From NCBI GenBank assembly GCA_905250125.1, contig CAJNOL010000270.1:6078-70077 (forward strand): 64,000 nucleotides of DNA, in the 5' to 3' direction. Shown in pieces: positions 11,015-21,567 of this stretch (position 1 is the first letter of the stretch; the number at the start of each line of letters is the position of its first letter). The notes beneath the pieces are model-generated. The model made no database searches and was not told the origin of the DNA. It was given only the letters and a program-made list of their open reading frames with translations. A program made the position numbers and the translations under genes. Origin of the DNA: Rotaria sordida. Lineage: Eukaryota; Rotifera; Eurotatoria; Philodinida; Philodinidae.

Positions 11015-11645
11015 TTTCAATATTAAGTCGTTCATTTACTTATATATATTATATCAAATAAACTAATACTATAAATTGACAAGTTTTCTTATCACATTGA
11101 AATAGGTAAAGATTACTGAATTCTACTCATAGGTTCTCCTTTTTAACTATTACAAGATTACTACCTGAGGTGTGAATGGAATGATCCTCTCTATTAAACT
11201 TGTTTTCTTACAAAAAAATTTCTGGTACTGATAAATAGATTAATGTAGATCGTTGATCAATAAATAATACGCTATCAATCTACTTGTATACCACACATGC
11301 TTTATTTCTAGAAAAGGATATACTATATATATGACAGCTGTTTATTATGGATATGGAATCATCCATCGAATGATTAAGACCAAATACTGGGAATAATCAT
11401 ACAAAGGCTATACAGAGAAGAAAATGAAAGACTAAACAAGTCTCATACATCTACTAACGGATCGTAAGACATAAAAAGCATTCTGTCCTTTCATATTTAT
11501 CTCGTCGTAAGTCGTCACAGAACAGAAAAGAGAAAATCGTTATACAGACGTAAAACAAGTGACAGAATGAAAGAAAACGGTTACAGAGCATGTTCCCTAT
11601 TAGAACAGGATTTTTGTATGCTAATGTTTTGTCTTTCGTATATCT
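11015..11645. other. Non-coding, no recognised feature
   Basis: AT-rich with short palindromic patches. No ORF of interest on either strand. Confidence 0.4.
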
Positions 11646-11845
11646 ATAGAACAGGGTGGATGTTGGTGTCGGCGTAAGGGTGCGGATATGCGTGTAGGTG
11701 TATGTGAGAGTGTGTTAGGGTTCGAGTTTCTTATTTCTCTTCTTTTATTTTGATAAACATACACACACATCATCATGAATCACATACTCTCTCTCACACA
11801 CATAATAACTAAGCGGGTGTGGGTGCGGGTGCGAAGAAGGGTGTG
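11646..11845 (+). repeat. Degenerate telomere-like G-rich hexamers beside the assembly gap
   Basis: Two G-rich patches, about 11650-11730 and 11813-11845, are built of variants of GTGGGT/GTAGGT/GTGCGG, with a CA-rich stretch between them. The second runs directly into the N gap. I recall the bdelloid telomere repeat as TGTGGG; these hexamers are diverged from it. The repeat probably caused the gap. Confidence 0.55.
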
Positions 11846-11945
11846 NNNNNNNNNNNNNNNNNNNNNNNNNNNNNNNNNNNNNNNNNNNNNNNNNNNNNNN
11901 NNNNNNNNNNNNNNNNNNNNNNNNNNNNNNNNNNNNNNNNNNNNN
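11846..11945. other. Assembly gap, 100 N
   Basis: Exactly 100 N, which is normally a placeholder of unknown true size. ORFs that appear to cross it have no meaning. Confidence 0.98.
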
Positions 11946-13975
11946 GTCGTCGTAGTGTTTATGCTAAACAACAATTAATTGATGCGATATGTGCAGTAAT
12001 CGAAGGTAAAATGACGTCCGTTCAAGCTTTACAGCTATACAATGTACCATCAAGCACGATCCGATCCCATACTAATAACGTTTTCTTACGGATTGGTGCT
12101 AGTCGTTCATTTTATTTAAATTTAAAACAAGAAGCCTATCTAATACAATTGATTAAATCACTGGAAAGTATGGATGTTTGTCTAACGAGAACAATTTTGA
12201 AAAAAATAGTTGGTGAATATATTGAATTCGTTACACATGATCCTCGTCTAAAGAGTAAATATTTATCCTCTGATTTAGATAATACTTTACTTTATGTTTT
12301 TTTAAGATAAGGAGCCAAGCCGGCATTGGTTAAACAACTTCTTGATTCGACATAAAGGTGAAATAAAAATGATTAAGGAAAAAAGATGGAAAAAAGTCCT
12401 CTTGATGGGTTTAATGAAGACGTCAGAAGGGGTTGGTTCATGAAATTACAGAAAATATTAATCAACAACAATCTTTTACATAATCCAATGCAAATCAAGA
12501 ATGTAGACGAGGGTGACTTTTCAGACGAGACACACTGTAAGTGAGCCTCTTTTCATTATATTTCATAATGATTAGGAAGTATTGTATGATAAATGAACAG
12601 TTTCATGTTTTCCTTATAACTCTATGCAATGAACAAAAAATCTGTTCAGACAGACAACTTGAAAATATTTAAATAGTGCCTAATATTCATCATACTGAGA
12701 TATACTATTACTCAAACTGATTGGTAGTTTGTAGAATAATCGAATTTCGCATATTTTTCATATTTATTTTTCATTTGTTGTACTGTGAAGGTTTTATTAA
12801 GCATTTGGGATTTTATTTTAATTAAAATTAAACAATGACTTTTAAAATTTTTCGATATCTTGCAATTCTGTTGATCATTGAATTGACTTATGTTAGAAAT
12901 AAAGTGAGCTGTTGACAATCGCATGCACAGGATGCAAATTAGTTATTTTAGACAGTTTCAATAAATTGGAGTTATTGATACATCTTTTTTTTCAAAGTAT
13001 TGAACCCTTTGAAGTAGTTTCATATAATCCTTTTCGACAGATTTCACAGTGTATTGTTTTGGGAAAGAAAACAGATTTGATGCTTGATAAGATTATGAGC
13101 TGTACGGAAACTAGTAGTTCAAAAGTCCTGAGTAGCCGTTTTGATCCCTCAGAGCTTAATAAAAGATTTATTGCTCGAAGCAGATCAAAGTTTTTCCAAA
13201 TATATAGTATAACAAAAAGGATCACTTGGCTATTTTTTTAATATTGAAGAAGTTTTACAACAGTAATTTAAAATGGCTTTTGAAATTTTTTCCGAAAAAG
13301 TTTTCCTTATTTTCGCAACAAAGAGAACGAATCTTTAGTAGTTTTTGTTACATTTGCAAGATCGTATTTTAATTTAAATTTTTTTCTTCATCTTGCACTA
13401 CGTTGCACTAAGTGATCGATTATGCTAACAACGAACACAAGGAAGAGTACTCAAGAGATTTTCAATAAGAAGCAGAAATTTAATACCATCAACAAATGAA
13501 AGGGCAAATTTTTGACAAGCACGACAAAAAGCCAGAAGTATAAAGTCATAATAATATAAGTAGATCGAATTAGAAAAAAAACTTGAATACATAAGGATCT
13601 GTAGGATTATATATGCAACAAATATTTTTCTGATGACTTACGGTAGGCTTGCAAATAGTTAATGTGTAGGATGATTATTTGATTTTGTTATTTAGATCAT
13701 AATTTGTATGATTTTAGAGTTGCTAAAAACAAATGGCGAAATTTAGTGTCCACATATTTTCGAAAAACAAAACGAAAATCGATTAGAAAGATGTATTTTC
13801 CTAAGCTTTTCAGTGATCTTTTTCAAGTTCATTTTCTACAACTGTTATTTCCGGTGGTTTTCGACGAGCTAGTGTTTGGCTCTCCAATTCAGAGGCAATG
13901 AAAGAAAAAGTAGTTCCTCGGTATTCATCATATAACAATACCATTATCAATAAGCAAGATATGACAATATTATTT
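11946..13975 (+). pseudogene. Tigger/pogo-like DDE transposase relic
   Basis: Directly after the gap is a pipsqueak-type HTH (KQQLIDAICAVIEGKMTS, then LYNVPSSTIRSH). A CENP-B-like segment (EPSRHWLNNFLIRHKGEI) follows in another frame after the stop at 12308-12310. At about 12385-12540 comes GFNEDVRRGWFMKLQ and a damaged copy of the family's NCDETGF-type catalytic motif (NVDEGDFSDET). A C-terminal part at 13704-13910 reads KNKWRNLVSTYFRKTKRK and, after another shift, FRRASVWLSNSEAMKEKV, matching the FRxxGIYPxNPxAM region of Tigger-like transposases. Several frameshifts and stops mean it is inactive. The catalytic core between 12550 and 13700 was not recognised and may be eroded. The element's ends were not found; the left one may be in the gap. 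Confidence 0.7.
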
Positions 13976-14810
13976 CTCTGTTGTAACCGATATACTTTAG
14001 TGAGTCAGCAAATGATATTTTATCAATGTTGTTAAACACAACACAAGCATCTAATAGTAATACAAATGACATGAATATTTCTTCGGCTTCAACTTAAATG
14101 GATATTAAGTAAGTTTAGAGCCTTTCAATTTTTCTAAACTCAACCATACAGACCCTTAATTTCATCATTGTGAGTTATCAAAAAGAACAATTGAGTTCCA
14201 CTCATTCGTGGGCCGATATTAGCTCAGATACGTTGAGGATTATATTGTCTATTCATACATCAGCTAGGATTGACTAAGATAGATTATAATTTTTAGAATA
14301 TCATCAGTTCTGAAGCATCTTCACCTGATTTAACTTAGAGTGCTGATATTCTTACGTCATTGATTGTGTTTTTATCAGAATATATTGAGGCATTCATGTT
14401 TCGAATTCATATGTTTAAGCGAATATTTTTCAACTTAAACGTTCATACAAGGGATTCAATTAGTTTATTTTATTATAAGATGTTTCGTTTGCTTCTCGAT
14501 GGTAATTTGTATTAGAATTTTTCGTTGTTAAATGCTTTTACTTTACAAGATTCAAAAGTCTTTTATGTTCAGTTCTCCGCCCTCTTCATCTTGACGTCAA
14601 GGTACTTTTGATTACATCAACGATGATGAAAAGTATGAAACTAATTAGCGCCGATAAGCTCTATATCACAATGACTCTTTTCCTGTTTCAGTGATTCGGA
14701 TTAATTCAATAATGTTCAACCGGCCAAAACAACGACCAAACATTTATCTGATCATGATCAAAATTTTATCAATATTTATGATGATCATCGTTTTTATTAA
14801 CCTATTTTAG

Positions 14811-15133
14811 ATTCGGACGAACATTTTGCTTCTTTTTCTCATCGAAATACTACAAATCTGACAAGTACGCCATCAACAGCAACGAATCAAACTAGTTCTC
14901 GATCTGCTGTACGATCAATAATTCCATTTTACTCACAAATTACCAACATTCCTGTCCAACCAACATCAGTTAAATTAAATTCAAGTATACGTGTTGAACG
15001 CAAATTTGGTGAAGATATTACGAACGGAAATCTTTTACAAGAACTAAAAAAACAAGCTGAAGAGGAAAAGGACAAAATGATGAAAAACCATGTTGTACAA
15101 CCGCCACATCGTTTACCAGAAAAGAGATACTAG
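14811..15133 (+). CDS. Coding-like terminal exon, protein not identified
   Basis: A clean acceptor (CCTATTTTAG) precedes an open frame of 106 codons ending in TAG at 15131-15133. The product is Ser/Thr/Asn-rich and then charged (GEDITNGNLLQELKKQAEEE). Such a charged tail occurs at the C-terminus of some Tigger-like transposases, so it may be the last exon of the upstream relic, but it could equally be from an unrelated gene. No upstream exon could be joined with confidence. Confidence 0.4.
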
Positions 15134-15283
15134 TTGAATTTTGTATTTTATTCCATGTACATATGTTACTATCAAACTCTATTTCTTTTTGCACTAGTTC
15201 TGCAATGATCCGTCCTCATTAGGGACAAAATTTTGCTTTTCTTTCTTGTTTTATCTTCTGCTGAAAATAACCATTCTTCTCAG

Positions 15284-15728
15284 GGGAAAAGCTTATTGTC
15301 AATCAGTCAATATTTGATCCGATACTTCAGAGTTTGCCGGAGTACAGTATGTTTTCTGGGAGTACCGGCGCATCATTCGAAGCATCGAAATATTTGCGAT
15401 CCCGGAATATCGTTTTCCCTTTGTATTCACCACATCCAGCTTATGCCGTACCAGGTTTCGCGAGTCTCCGAGATTCATTCTATTACGTTTAGAATATAGA
15501 ACATATTACAACAACTGTACCTATGCTTGATTCAAAATTTAAAACCATTGAAGATGTCGATCGGTTTTGTACACAATTATTTTGGGTCAGTTGAGTTACA
15601 GCTGAATTCTATGGTAGTCGATATATCATAACTTTTTACAGAATCAAAAGTCAACCTATCAAAACAAAATCTTCTCAAGCAGCTGTCATGATCTCTGGGA
15701 GAACGAGATCAAGCTTTCTTGGTATAAA
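15284..15728 (+). pseudogene. Unidentified coding-like fragments with stops
   Basis: After an acceptor (CTTCTCAG) an open stretch encodes a plausible globular sequence (IFDPILQSLPEYSMFSGSTG, then FPLYSPHPAYAVPGF) up to a stop at 15490-15492. Two further patches read MLDSKFKTIEDVDRFCTQLF and, beyond a possible 60-bp intron, VNLSKQNLLKQLS followed by a stop and LGERDQAFL. The local G+C content is visibly above the surroundings. I do not recognise the family. The composition suggests real but broken exons, possibly transposon-carried. Confidence 0.35.
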
Positions 15729-17844
15729 CTTCAATATTAACTTATAAACGTGCTTCGTAAAAGTGCTATTAATAAAAAACAGTTAAAGACAGCAAGTCTA
15801 TCTTTTGCTCTCAATACAGTGTGTCATCATTTTCTCTCTTTCTCGTTTATGATAAGTAAAATTAACATGAAAAGTTGGTTGTCTAAGTTTCGACGAAGAT
15901 AAGGTGCTCTTTGCATTGGACGAATCATTAGAGCAAACCACACCAATGTCACTTGCTGTGTACTCCATTCTCTTGGTTCTTTTTCGCGAAAAAAACGATG
16001 TATTTGCGCTGAGTGAGTGTACTAAGCAGCGGACGAATGGTGCAGTTTATTGAGTGTCGGTAGTTGTTTCTTTCCAACTTTCAAAAGAAACAGAGCACAG
16101 TTAATATTCATCCGAACCGAGGCGCAAGCAGTGTGTGTTGACAATGGTATGATGGATGTGGGTGCGTGTGTAGGTATGGATAAAGAGAAGACAATACCCA
16201 CACCCACACTGAGGACTTCGATCAAATAACGCTTTGAGTAAAGAAAGTCTCTGTTGGAAGACAACAACGATTGGCTAAAACAGAGACAATGTCGTTGCTC
16301 CCAATAATCCAATATATAAAAATTTTGGCTATTTATCTGCATATCAGCTCAGCTTGAATCATTCACTCTATGTGACCAAGATTGGTGTCGTTTAAATTCG
16401 TTCTATCAAATGAGAGCTCAAAGTCGATCTTAATCGATGTTTTTCTGTTGTTTGTTTACAAAGAGTAAATGATTTAGTTAAATTAAAGTCATTTACATTT
16501 GTGAAACGCGCTTAGTAATGAGTGTTCAAGATTGAACGCAGTCACCGACGATAGCTTTCTATCGTCTTATTCTGTGATTCTTTTGCTAAACAACGCACAA
16601 TGGACGCTATGATGGTGGTTTGGCATAATGTGATTTCATTCTGACGAACACAATGCTTTTTTTCTACAATTGATTGTACATCTGTCATTCACCGTGGCTT
16701 CAGGCATCTCTCTGAAAAGAATTTTGTTCGTTGCCTGATTGCATAGCAACAAGCGTCTCTGCCTCTTGATGCTACGTAAATTTTGCATAATAACTCAACA
16801 ATCTGTTCGATCCACGACTTCTTGTTTCCTGATCATCATAATTCGTATAACAAGTGATTGAATCTTTTGGATAATTGCTATCCGAAACTTAGTGGACAAG
16901 ATAGAAGAAGGGCATAAACTGGACAGAGAAAAGCATTTCTCTCATCGATGTGTGCATGCAAAGAATAGCCGAAAGTTACAGTTATCAATAGTTAGAACCG
17001 ATGTAAGTCTGTTACATTCAATAACTCGACACAGCTTCATGTCTTGTTTTTCTTTCTTTCTTACGTTGATAGCAATAAGATGGTGGTGTGTTGTTTCTAG
17101 AAACTTGTAAGAAACAAAGACTAAGAAAAGTAATGCGTGGTAATTAACATTCTATTCTCTTAATTTATCCTTGTCCTCTCACTCAGAGGATTGACAAATT
17201 TCGTCTCATGTGTTTTTTCTATAATGGAGATATGAATACGGAGATAATTGGTTTCTAAAGGATAGCATATTCTGCATATTTTGTAATCATATGGCGTAAA
17301 AAGAAGCAAATTTGAGTTTTTCTTATTCTTCGAGATTTGATAAACAATGTTAGTGAATCATATATACTTTTACAATGCGCTTTTAATCAATCTTGGTAGC
17401 TATTAAAATTCACTAGAGGAGATTATTCGAATGAAACAGTTTATCTGATAAAGTTTCAGATCGTAGCATTATTTAACTATCTACAATTGGAGAATAAACA
17501 AAAAAAAACAGCATTGCATCGATTTTCCTTGTTTTCTATCACGAAGGCAGTTCAAACACGAGATATGTTTGCGTTCTTCATCATGTTTCCATTGCTACTG
17601 ATATCTACCTACCAATATAGATGAAGAAAAAACCGTCTCTGTATTGTTCACTTCAACTTTTTTTCGGTCTATAGATCGGCTTCATATATCTATCGTCATT
17701 TGTTTTTGTTAATCTTATTAAAATGCACAAATAGTCGACTACTGATGATGAGGATCTCAGATAAAACGAATGAAATGCAAGTTGTATTTAAAATTTCAAC
17801 AAAATGAAAGAAAAAATAATTTATTTGAATGAATTTGATTGTCA
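15729..17844. other. Non-coding, apart from a short telomere-like hairpin
   Basis: Mixed-composition sequence. ORFs at 16022-16342 (minus) and 16892-17110 (plus) have no recognisable domain and unconvincing composition. The only structured feature seen is the G-rich/C-rich palindrome at 16151-16211. Confidence 0.4.
16151..16211. repeat. Telomere-like hairpin: G-rich arm, spacer, C-rich arm
   Basis: The arm GGATGTGGGTGCGTGTGTAG is followed by the spacer GGATAAAGAGAAGACAA and then CCCACACCCACAC. A diverged copy with the same spacer type (GGATAACGAGAAGACAA) lies at about 22883-22921. The shared spacer shows this is a dispersed hairpin repeat, not only a chance G-rich run. Confidence 0.55.
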
Positions 17845-18231
17845 TCTATATATATAATGTTCAGCGTCTGTATGTGTGTCTGTACCAGGTCAAAGGTTAA
17901 AGGTCAAAAAAGGCTATAACGGAGCAAGGCTATAAAGGAGTAAAGTAACAAGGGAATAAGGCTATAAGAGAGGAAAGTTGTAGGGAAACACTTGAGGGAG
18001 TAAGGCTACAAGAAGTAAGGCTGTAAGCTGGTAAGACTACAAGAGCTACAAGAATTATAAGGTCGTAAGGTTAAATGGACTATTAGTGATATAAGGACAT
18101 CACGCTGTAGGGCTTCTATGTACACAACATCGAGTGTCTGTATGTCTGTTACCAAATGAAAGATTAAAAGTTTGAGATCGCACGTTAAAGAAAAAAAAAG
18201 CTGTCGTGCAGTATGCACGGGTTCTCGGTAG
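17845..18231 (+). mobile_element. Non-autonomous Helitron, 387 bp
   Basis: It starts A|TCTATATATATAATG, a typical Helitron 5' end. It ends with a hairpin, CGTGC-AGTAT-GCACG at 18205-18219, then 12 bases closing in GTAG|T; the family consensus is CTRR|T, so the C has mutated to G. Insertion between A and T fits Helitron behaviour. The interior is a run of degenerate AAGGCTATAAGGAG-like units and codes for nothing. A second family member with an intact CTAG end is at 42527. The 3' end lies one base beyond the stop codon of the neighbouring ADP-ribosyltransferase ORF. Confidence 0.72.
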
Positions 18232-18232
18232 T

Positions 18233-19006
18233 TTATATATATTGATCACATTCTTCCAAGTGTATTTCAGTAATTGATGGATTATTTGGTAAAGATGAAG
18301 AATTTTGTTTCGATACTTTTTTCACTTGAAATACACTATGAGGCATAATCAATATTTCTCCTTCATTTGCATATTGAGAATAATTTTCAATATGTAAACC
18401 AGTACGACGATGTTTAATGGTATAAATGCACATTACCCATACTTTAATCAATGTTCCATCGGATTTAGTTCGTTCTACTGCTGATTTCTGCCCTATTACA
18501 AAGTTTTCTTCTCGAATTGAATGCAATTCGACAACTTTTCGATCAATCGATGAAGATAAAAACGATTTTGTCATTAAATAACAGCCAGATTTATATCTAG
18601 TAAGATTTTCATTGTTTATTTGCATAACTCGATAGGCATTACCAATAAATGTGTATGTATCCAACGATGGATGATGTGAAATTAAGGCTATAATATAGCG
18701 TCGTTCTTGTTGACTTTGATTTGCGCCGCATGCTATTTCATTATTCAATACGCGGTAAAAATCCGTTTCAGCTGTATAAGCTTTAATTAACCATTTTGGG
18801 TCCTGTTCTAATGATGCTTTTTGAAAAAATCGTCTTATAATATCCATCTTATTCATATTACTTAAAGTTTTATCAATATAATTCTTTTCAATTCTTTCAA
18901 ACATTTTATGAATAGTGTTACTCTGATTGAATTTGTCATATGTAGATTTGATTATTTGTCGTTCTTCAGACGCTTTAGTGTCAGACATAAAAGACGTACA
19001 CTTCAT
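18233..19006 (-). CDS. Arginine-specific ADP-ribosyltransferase domain protein (R-S-E class)
   Basis: A 257-residue product transferring ADP-ribose from NAD+ to arginine on target proteins. The R-S-E signature is present: Arg126 in FIGNAYRVM, the Ser motif KSFLSSS (147-153), and the ExE motif EGE (215-217) in YANEGEILIMP. Both glutamates of ExE are kept, so the domain is probably catalytically competent and arginine-directed. No signal peptide or transmembrane segment is seen, suggesting a cytosolic protein. The start is uncertain. The first ATG is at 19004-19006, but possible acceptors lie close to it, and the helical N-terminal part (MDIIRRFFQKASLEQDPKWL) resembles the middle of longer bdelloid proteins in which ankyrin repeats precede the transferase. 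The ankyrin ORF at 20980-21567, same strand, may be that first part. The stop TAA lies one base from the Helitron end. Confidence 0.82.
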   Translation of the reverse strand: MKCTSFMSDTKASEERQIIKSTYDKFNQSNTIHKMFERIEKNYIDKTLSNMNKMDIIRRFFQKASLEQDPKWLIKAYTAETDFYRVLNNEIACGANQSQQERRYIIALISHHPSLDTYTFIGNAYRVMQINNENLTRYKSGCYLMTKSFLSSSIDRKVVELHSIREENFVIGQKSAVERTKSDGTLIKVWVMCIYTIKHRRTGLHIENYSQYANEGEILIMPHSVFQVKKVSKQNSSSLPNNPSITEIHLEECDQYI

Positions 19007-19710
19007 CTAATTTGTTCTCAATATTTTCAGATATGAACTCTTCGGACAATTCATAATGACATAAGATGAAGTCAGCGGAATATGCAAGCTGACATCAAGT
19101 GATCATGAACATATAAATATTTAGGAACAAACGAAGAACTACTTTTGCTTATCTCGAATTTATTCTTTGTTACACATAGGCTGCGATTATACACATTGTT
19201 TGACTAGTTTTCAAGGTATGTGCTCTGCAGTTTCTTGAAGAAGGATAGAACTATTTGATAGCTTCCAAGTTTCGATGGGTCATGGTAAAAAAAAAGACTA
19301 ATGCTTAGTAAAATTCTTTTGAAGCATACTCTACTTTAAGAAACAGCGTAGTTACAACAGAAGCGGCATTCTACGGCTACCATGACCTATACTCTTCTTC
19401 CAATGACCAATTTCTAGTTACATCATTATTCTGGAACACTTCAATGGATCTTTCGATTCCACTTTAAGCATATCATTGATCTGATGCCTTGTTTGAAACA
19501 AGATTTTCGCTAAGGTTTGAATTCTATGGCGAGAAGAAATGAATTTTGCAGACTATTGCACAAGCAATGTCGACTCACTTGCGACTTCAACTTGATATAT
19601 CGACATGCTTTTTGTTCGGTCTATCAAGACCCATGGCAAATGCCATCCGAGACTTCCTGCCCGTAATGAACCTTGTTGTCCTCCCTTTCAGATTTATGAT
19701 CCATAGAGAC
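19007..19710. other. Non-coding between the ADP-ribosyltransferase ORF and the palindrome
   Basis: No ORF or repeat end recognised. If the ankyrin and transferase ORFs form one gene, this is intron. Confidence 0.4.
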
Positions 19711-20415
19711 AGTAATCAATAAGTATGAAGAGCAGTATACCAATTTTCTATATGAATAACTGAAATCTTCGACCTTTAAGGGTACAGCCATCATCAGCAG
19801 TGAGATATCCATGGGGAAGAATCTCATTCCAAGCCATTCAAATAGCTCGGAATGGATTGGAATGGCTCAGAATGGCTCGGAATATTCGGATGAAATATTT
19901 CCATCTTGTAGATATCATTGGCAACAATTGGTTTTGACTTTATTCCGAACAGCAATACACAAAGAGCTGGACAAACCTGAACTATGGAAGATCTTAACAC
20001 AAATCATTGGTTACGTTTCATGTCTCAATGTCATCTAGTGACTGTATGTTAAGGTTTTCCATAGTTCATGCTTGTCCAGCTCTTTGCGTATTGCTGTTCT
20101 GAATAAAATCAAAACCTATTTTTGCCAATGATATCTCACTGTTAATGATGACCGTGTCCTTAAAGATCGAAAATTTCAGTTATTCATGTAGAAAAGTGGT
20201 ATATTGCTCTCAGTGGCGGATCTAGAAATGTTTCAATATGGGGCGATTATTCACATAAAATGTATTTTGAAGCTCTATAAAAGTAGTTTCAGCTCCATTT
20301 TAAGCGTTTTCTTCTAGAAAAAATCGGTTTTTTGTTCTGTCGATATGGGACGATCGCCCCAAGCGCCCTCCCCGTAAATCCTCCACTGATTGCTCTTCAT
20401 ATTTCTTGATTATTG
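19711..20415. repeat. Large imperfect palindrome with an insertion in each arm
   Basis: The left arm (about 19711-20003) pairs with the right arm (about 20053-20415); shared blocks include GAGCTGGACAA, GAACAGCAATAC and TTTCAGTTATTCAT. The right arm carries the 178-bp hAT-type element at 20211-20388. The left arm carries about 100 bp, between two GATATC copies near 19804 and 19912, with degenerate GGAATGGCTC repeats. Both insertions are absent from the opposite arm, so they are younger than the palindrome. Confidence 0.7.
20211..20388. mobile_element. hAT-type MITE, 178 bp, perfect 8-bp TSD
   Basis: The ends CAGTGGCGGATCTA and, in reverse complement, CAGTGGAGGATTTA are terminal inverted repeats. 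The flanks are ATTGCTCT at 20203-20210 and 20389-20396, an exact 8-bp duplication as expected for the hAT superfamily. The opposite palindrome arm shows the empty site. It has no coding capacity. Confidence 0.88.
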
Positions 20416-20979
20416 TTGACTTCCTTTCAAGTTTTCTCATCTCAAACTTACCATAGAGATAGTGCTGACAGTGATTCTAATTGATAGATTCCTACAATAT
20501 TCGAAGGGACCATGATTTCGTCATCAGAAAATAATAATGATATCAAATAAGATGAAATGCATCGAACTTCTCTATTCCTGTACATTTCTAAAATCTTCTT
20601 TTGTATTCAATGACATTGACTTTACGATTTGAATGTTAACATTTTCCGAATGAATCGAGTTTGTTCATCGCTTTGAATAGTATGTGTGACTTTCTCGGTA
20701 TAATGCTACAAAACTCCGGAATTTTTTGCACAAAAAATTTCTCACAAGAAGTTTCAAAAGAACAGCATTTTTTTCAGCTTCTTTTTTGAGCAAGAAGAAA
20801 CATAATCGACAAACAATTGATCTTAAAATCCCTTTTATTCTTTTTCTCTACTGATTGAGATAAAAAAGTGAACATTACTTAATATATTGAGATCATTGAC
20901 AGGACGATATCTTAGAAGTCTTTCATGAAAATGATGTGAGATGAATAGTTACATGTGAAAAAATGACGAATAATCAATC
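20416..20979. other. Non-coding
   Basis: AT-rich sequence downstream of the ankyrin ORF; nothing recognised. Confidence 0.4.
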
Positions 20980-21567
20980 CTATCGAAAATTCAGATGTCT
21001 TTTATAGATGACAAGTTTTTCTAGAACATCATCGTCAGTTAATTCCCATTCAATAGCACCCGTATCTGATTTTAATCGATTCCTGTTTGGTACACGTAGA
21101 AAAAGTTCTTTGATATCATCATTTAATGCCTCATCGAATGGTAAACAATTGTGTTTGTTTTGTATGGCTCTATCAGCTCCTGCTTCGAGCAATAATTTAA
21201 CAATTCTAAAATGACCACGATACGATGCGACATGCAATGCTGTGCTACCAATCGGTTCAATTTTATCTATCTCATCAAGAGTCATTGTTTCCAGTAGTTT
21301 TTCAACCTCTTCGACATTGTTATCACGACATGCCAAATAAAATTCGCTACAAACATTCGAGAATGTCGCTTCTTTTGTTACTGTTGTTGTTTTGATTATT
21401 GTTCCTGTCTGCGAAGTTGGTTTTACTTTCGACTTAGTATCTTCATTCGCTGTTGATTTGTTCGAAGAAAGGGAATCGGAGTCATACGAGTCCGAACGGT
21501 GAATGTGCATTTGACGAGCTCGACGATCAAATACAAACCGTTTCAATGATTCCAAAAAGTTTCCCAT
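20980..21567 (-). CDS. Ankyrin-repeat protein, possibly the N-terminal part of an ankyrin/ADP-ribosyltransferase gene
   Basis: 195 codons. Residues 1-70 are basic and Ser/Thr-rich, likely disordered. Two ankyrin repeats follow: one diverged (EFYLACRDNNVEEVEKLLE, about 75-95) and one canonical (GSTALHVASYRGHFRIVKLL, 107-126). The C-terminal part (GAIEWELTDDDVLEKLVIYK) is a segment I associate with bdelloid proteins that continue into an arginine ADP-ribosyltransferase domain. The nearest such domain is 2 kb downstream on the same strand (18233-19006). The ORF ends in TAG at 20980-20982 and no strong donor lies near the end, so the link is an inference. Ankyrin repeats bind protein partners; the target here is unknown. 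Confidence 0.75.
   Translation of the reverse strand: MGNFLESLKRFVFDRRARQMHIHRSDSYDSDSLSSNKSTANEDTKSKVKPTSQTGTIIKTTTVTKEATFSNVCSEFYLACRDNNVEEVEKLLETMTLDEIDKIEPIGSTALHVASYRGHFRIVKLLLEAGADRAIQNKHNCLPFDEALNDDIKELFLRVPNRNRLKSDTGAIEWELTDDDVLEKLVIYKRHLNFR

Noticed and set aside
11775-12310. ORFs reading through the N gap on both strands
   Set aside because: The middle is made of undefined bases; only the part after 11945 has meaning.
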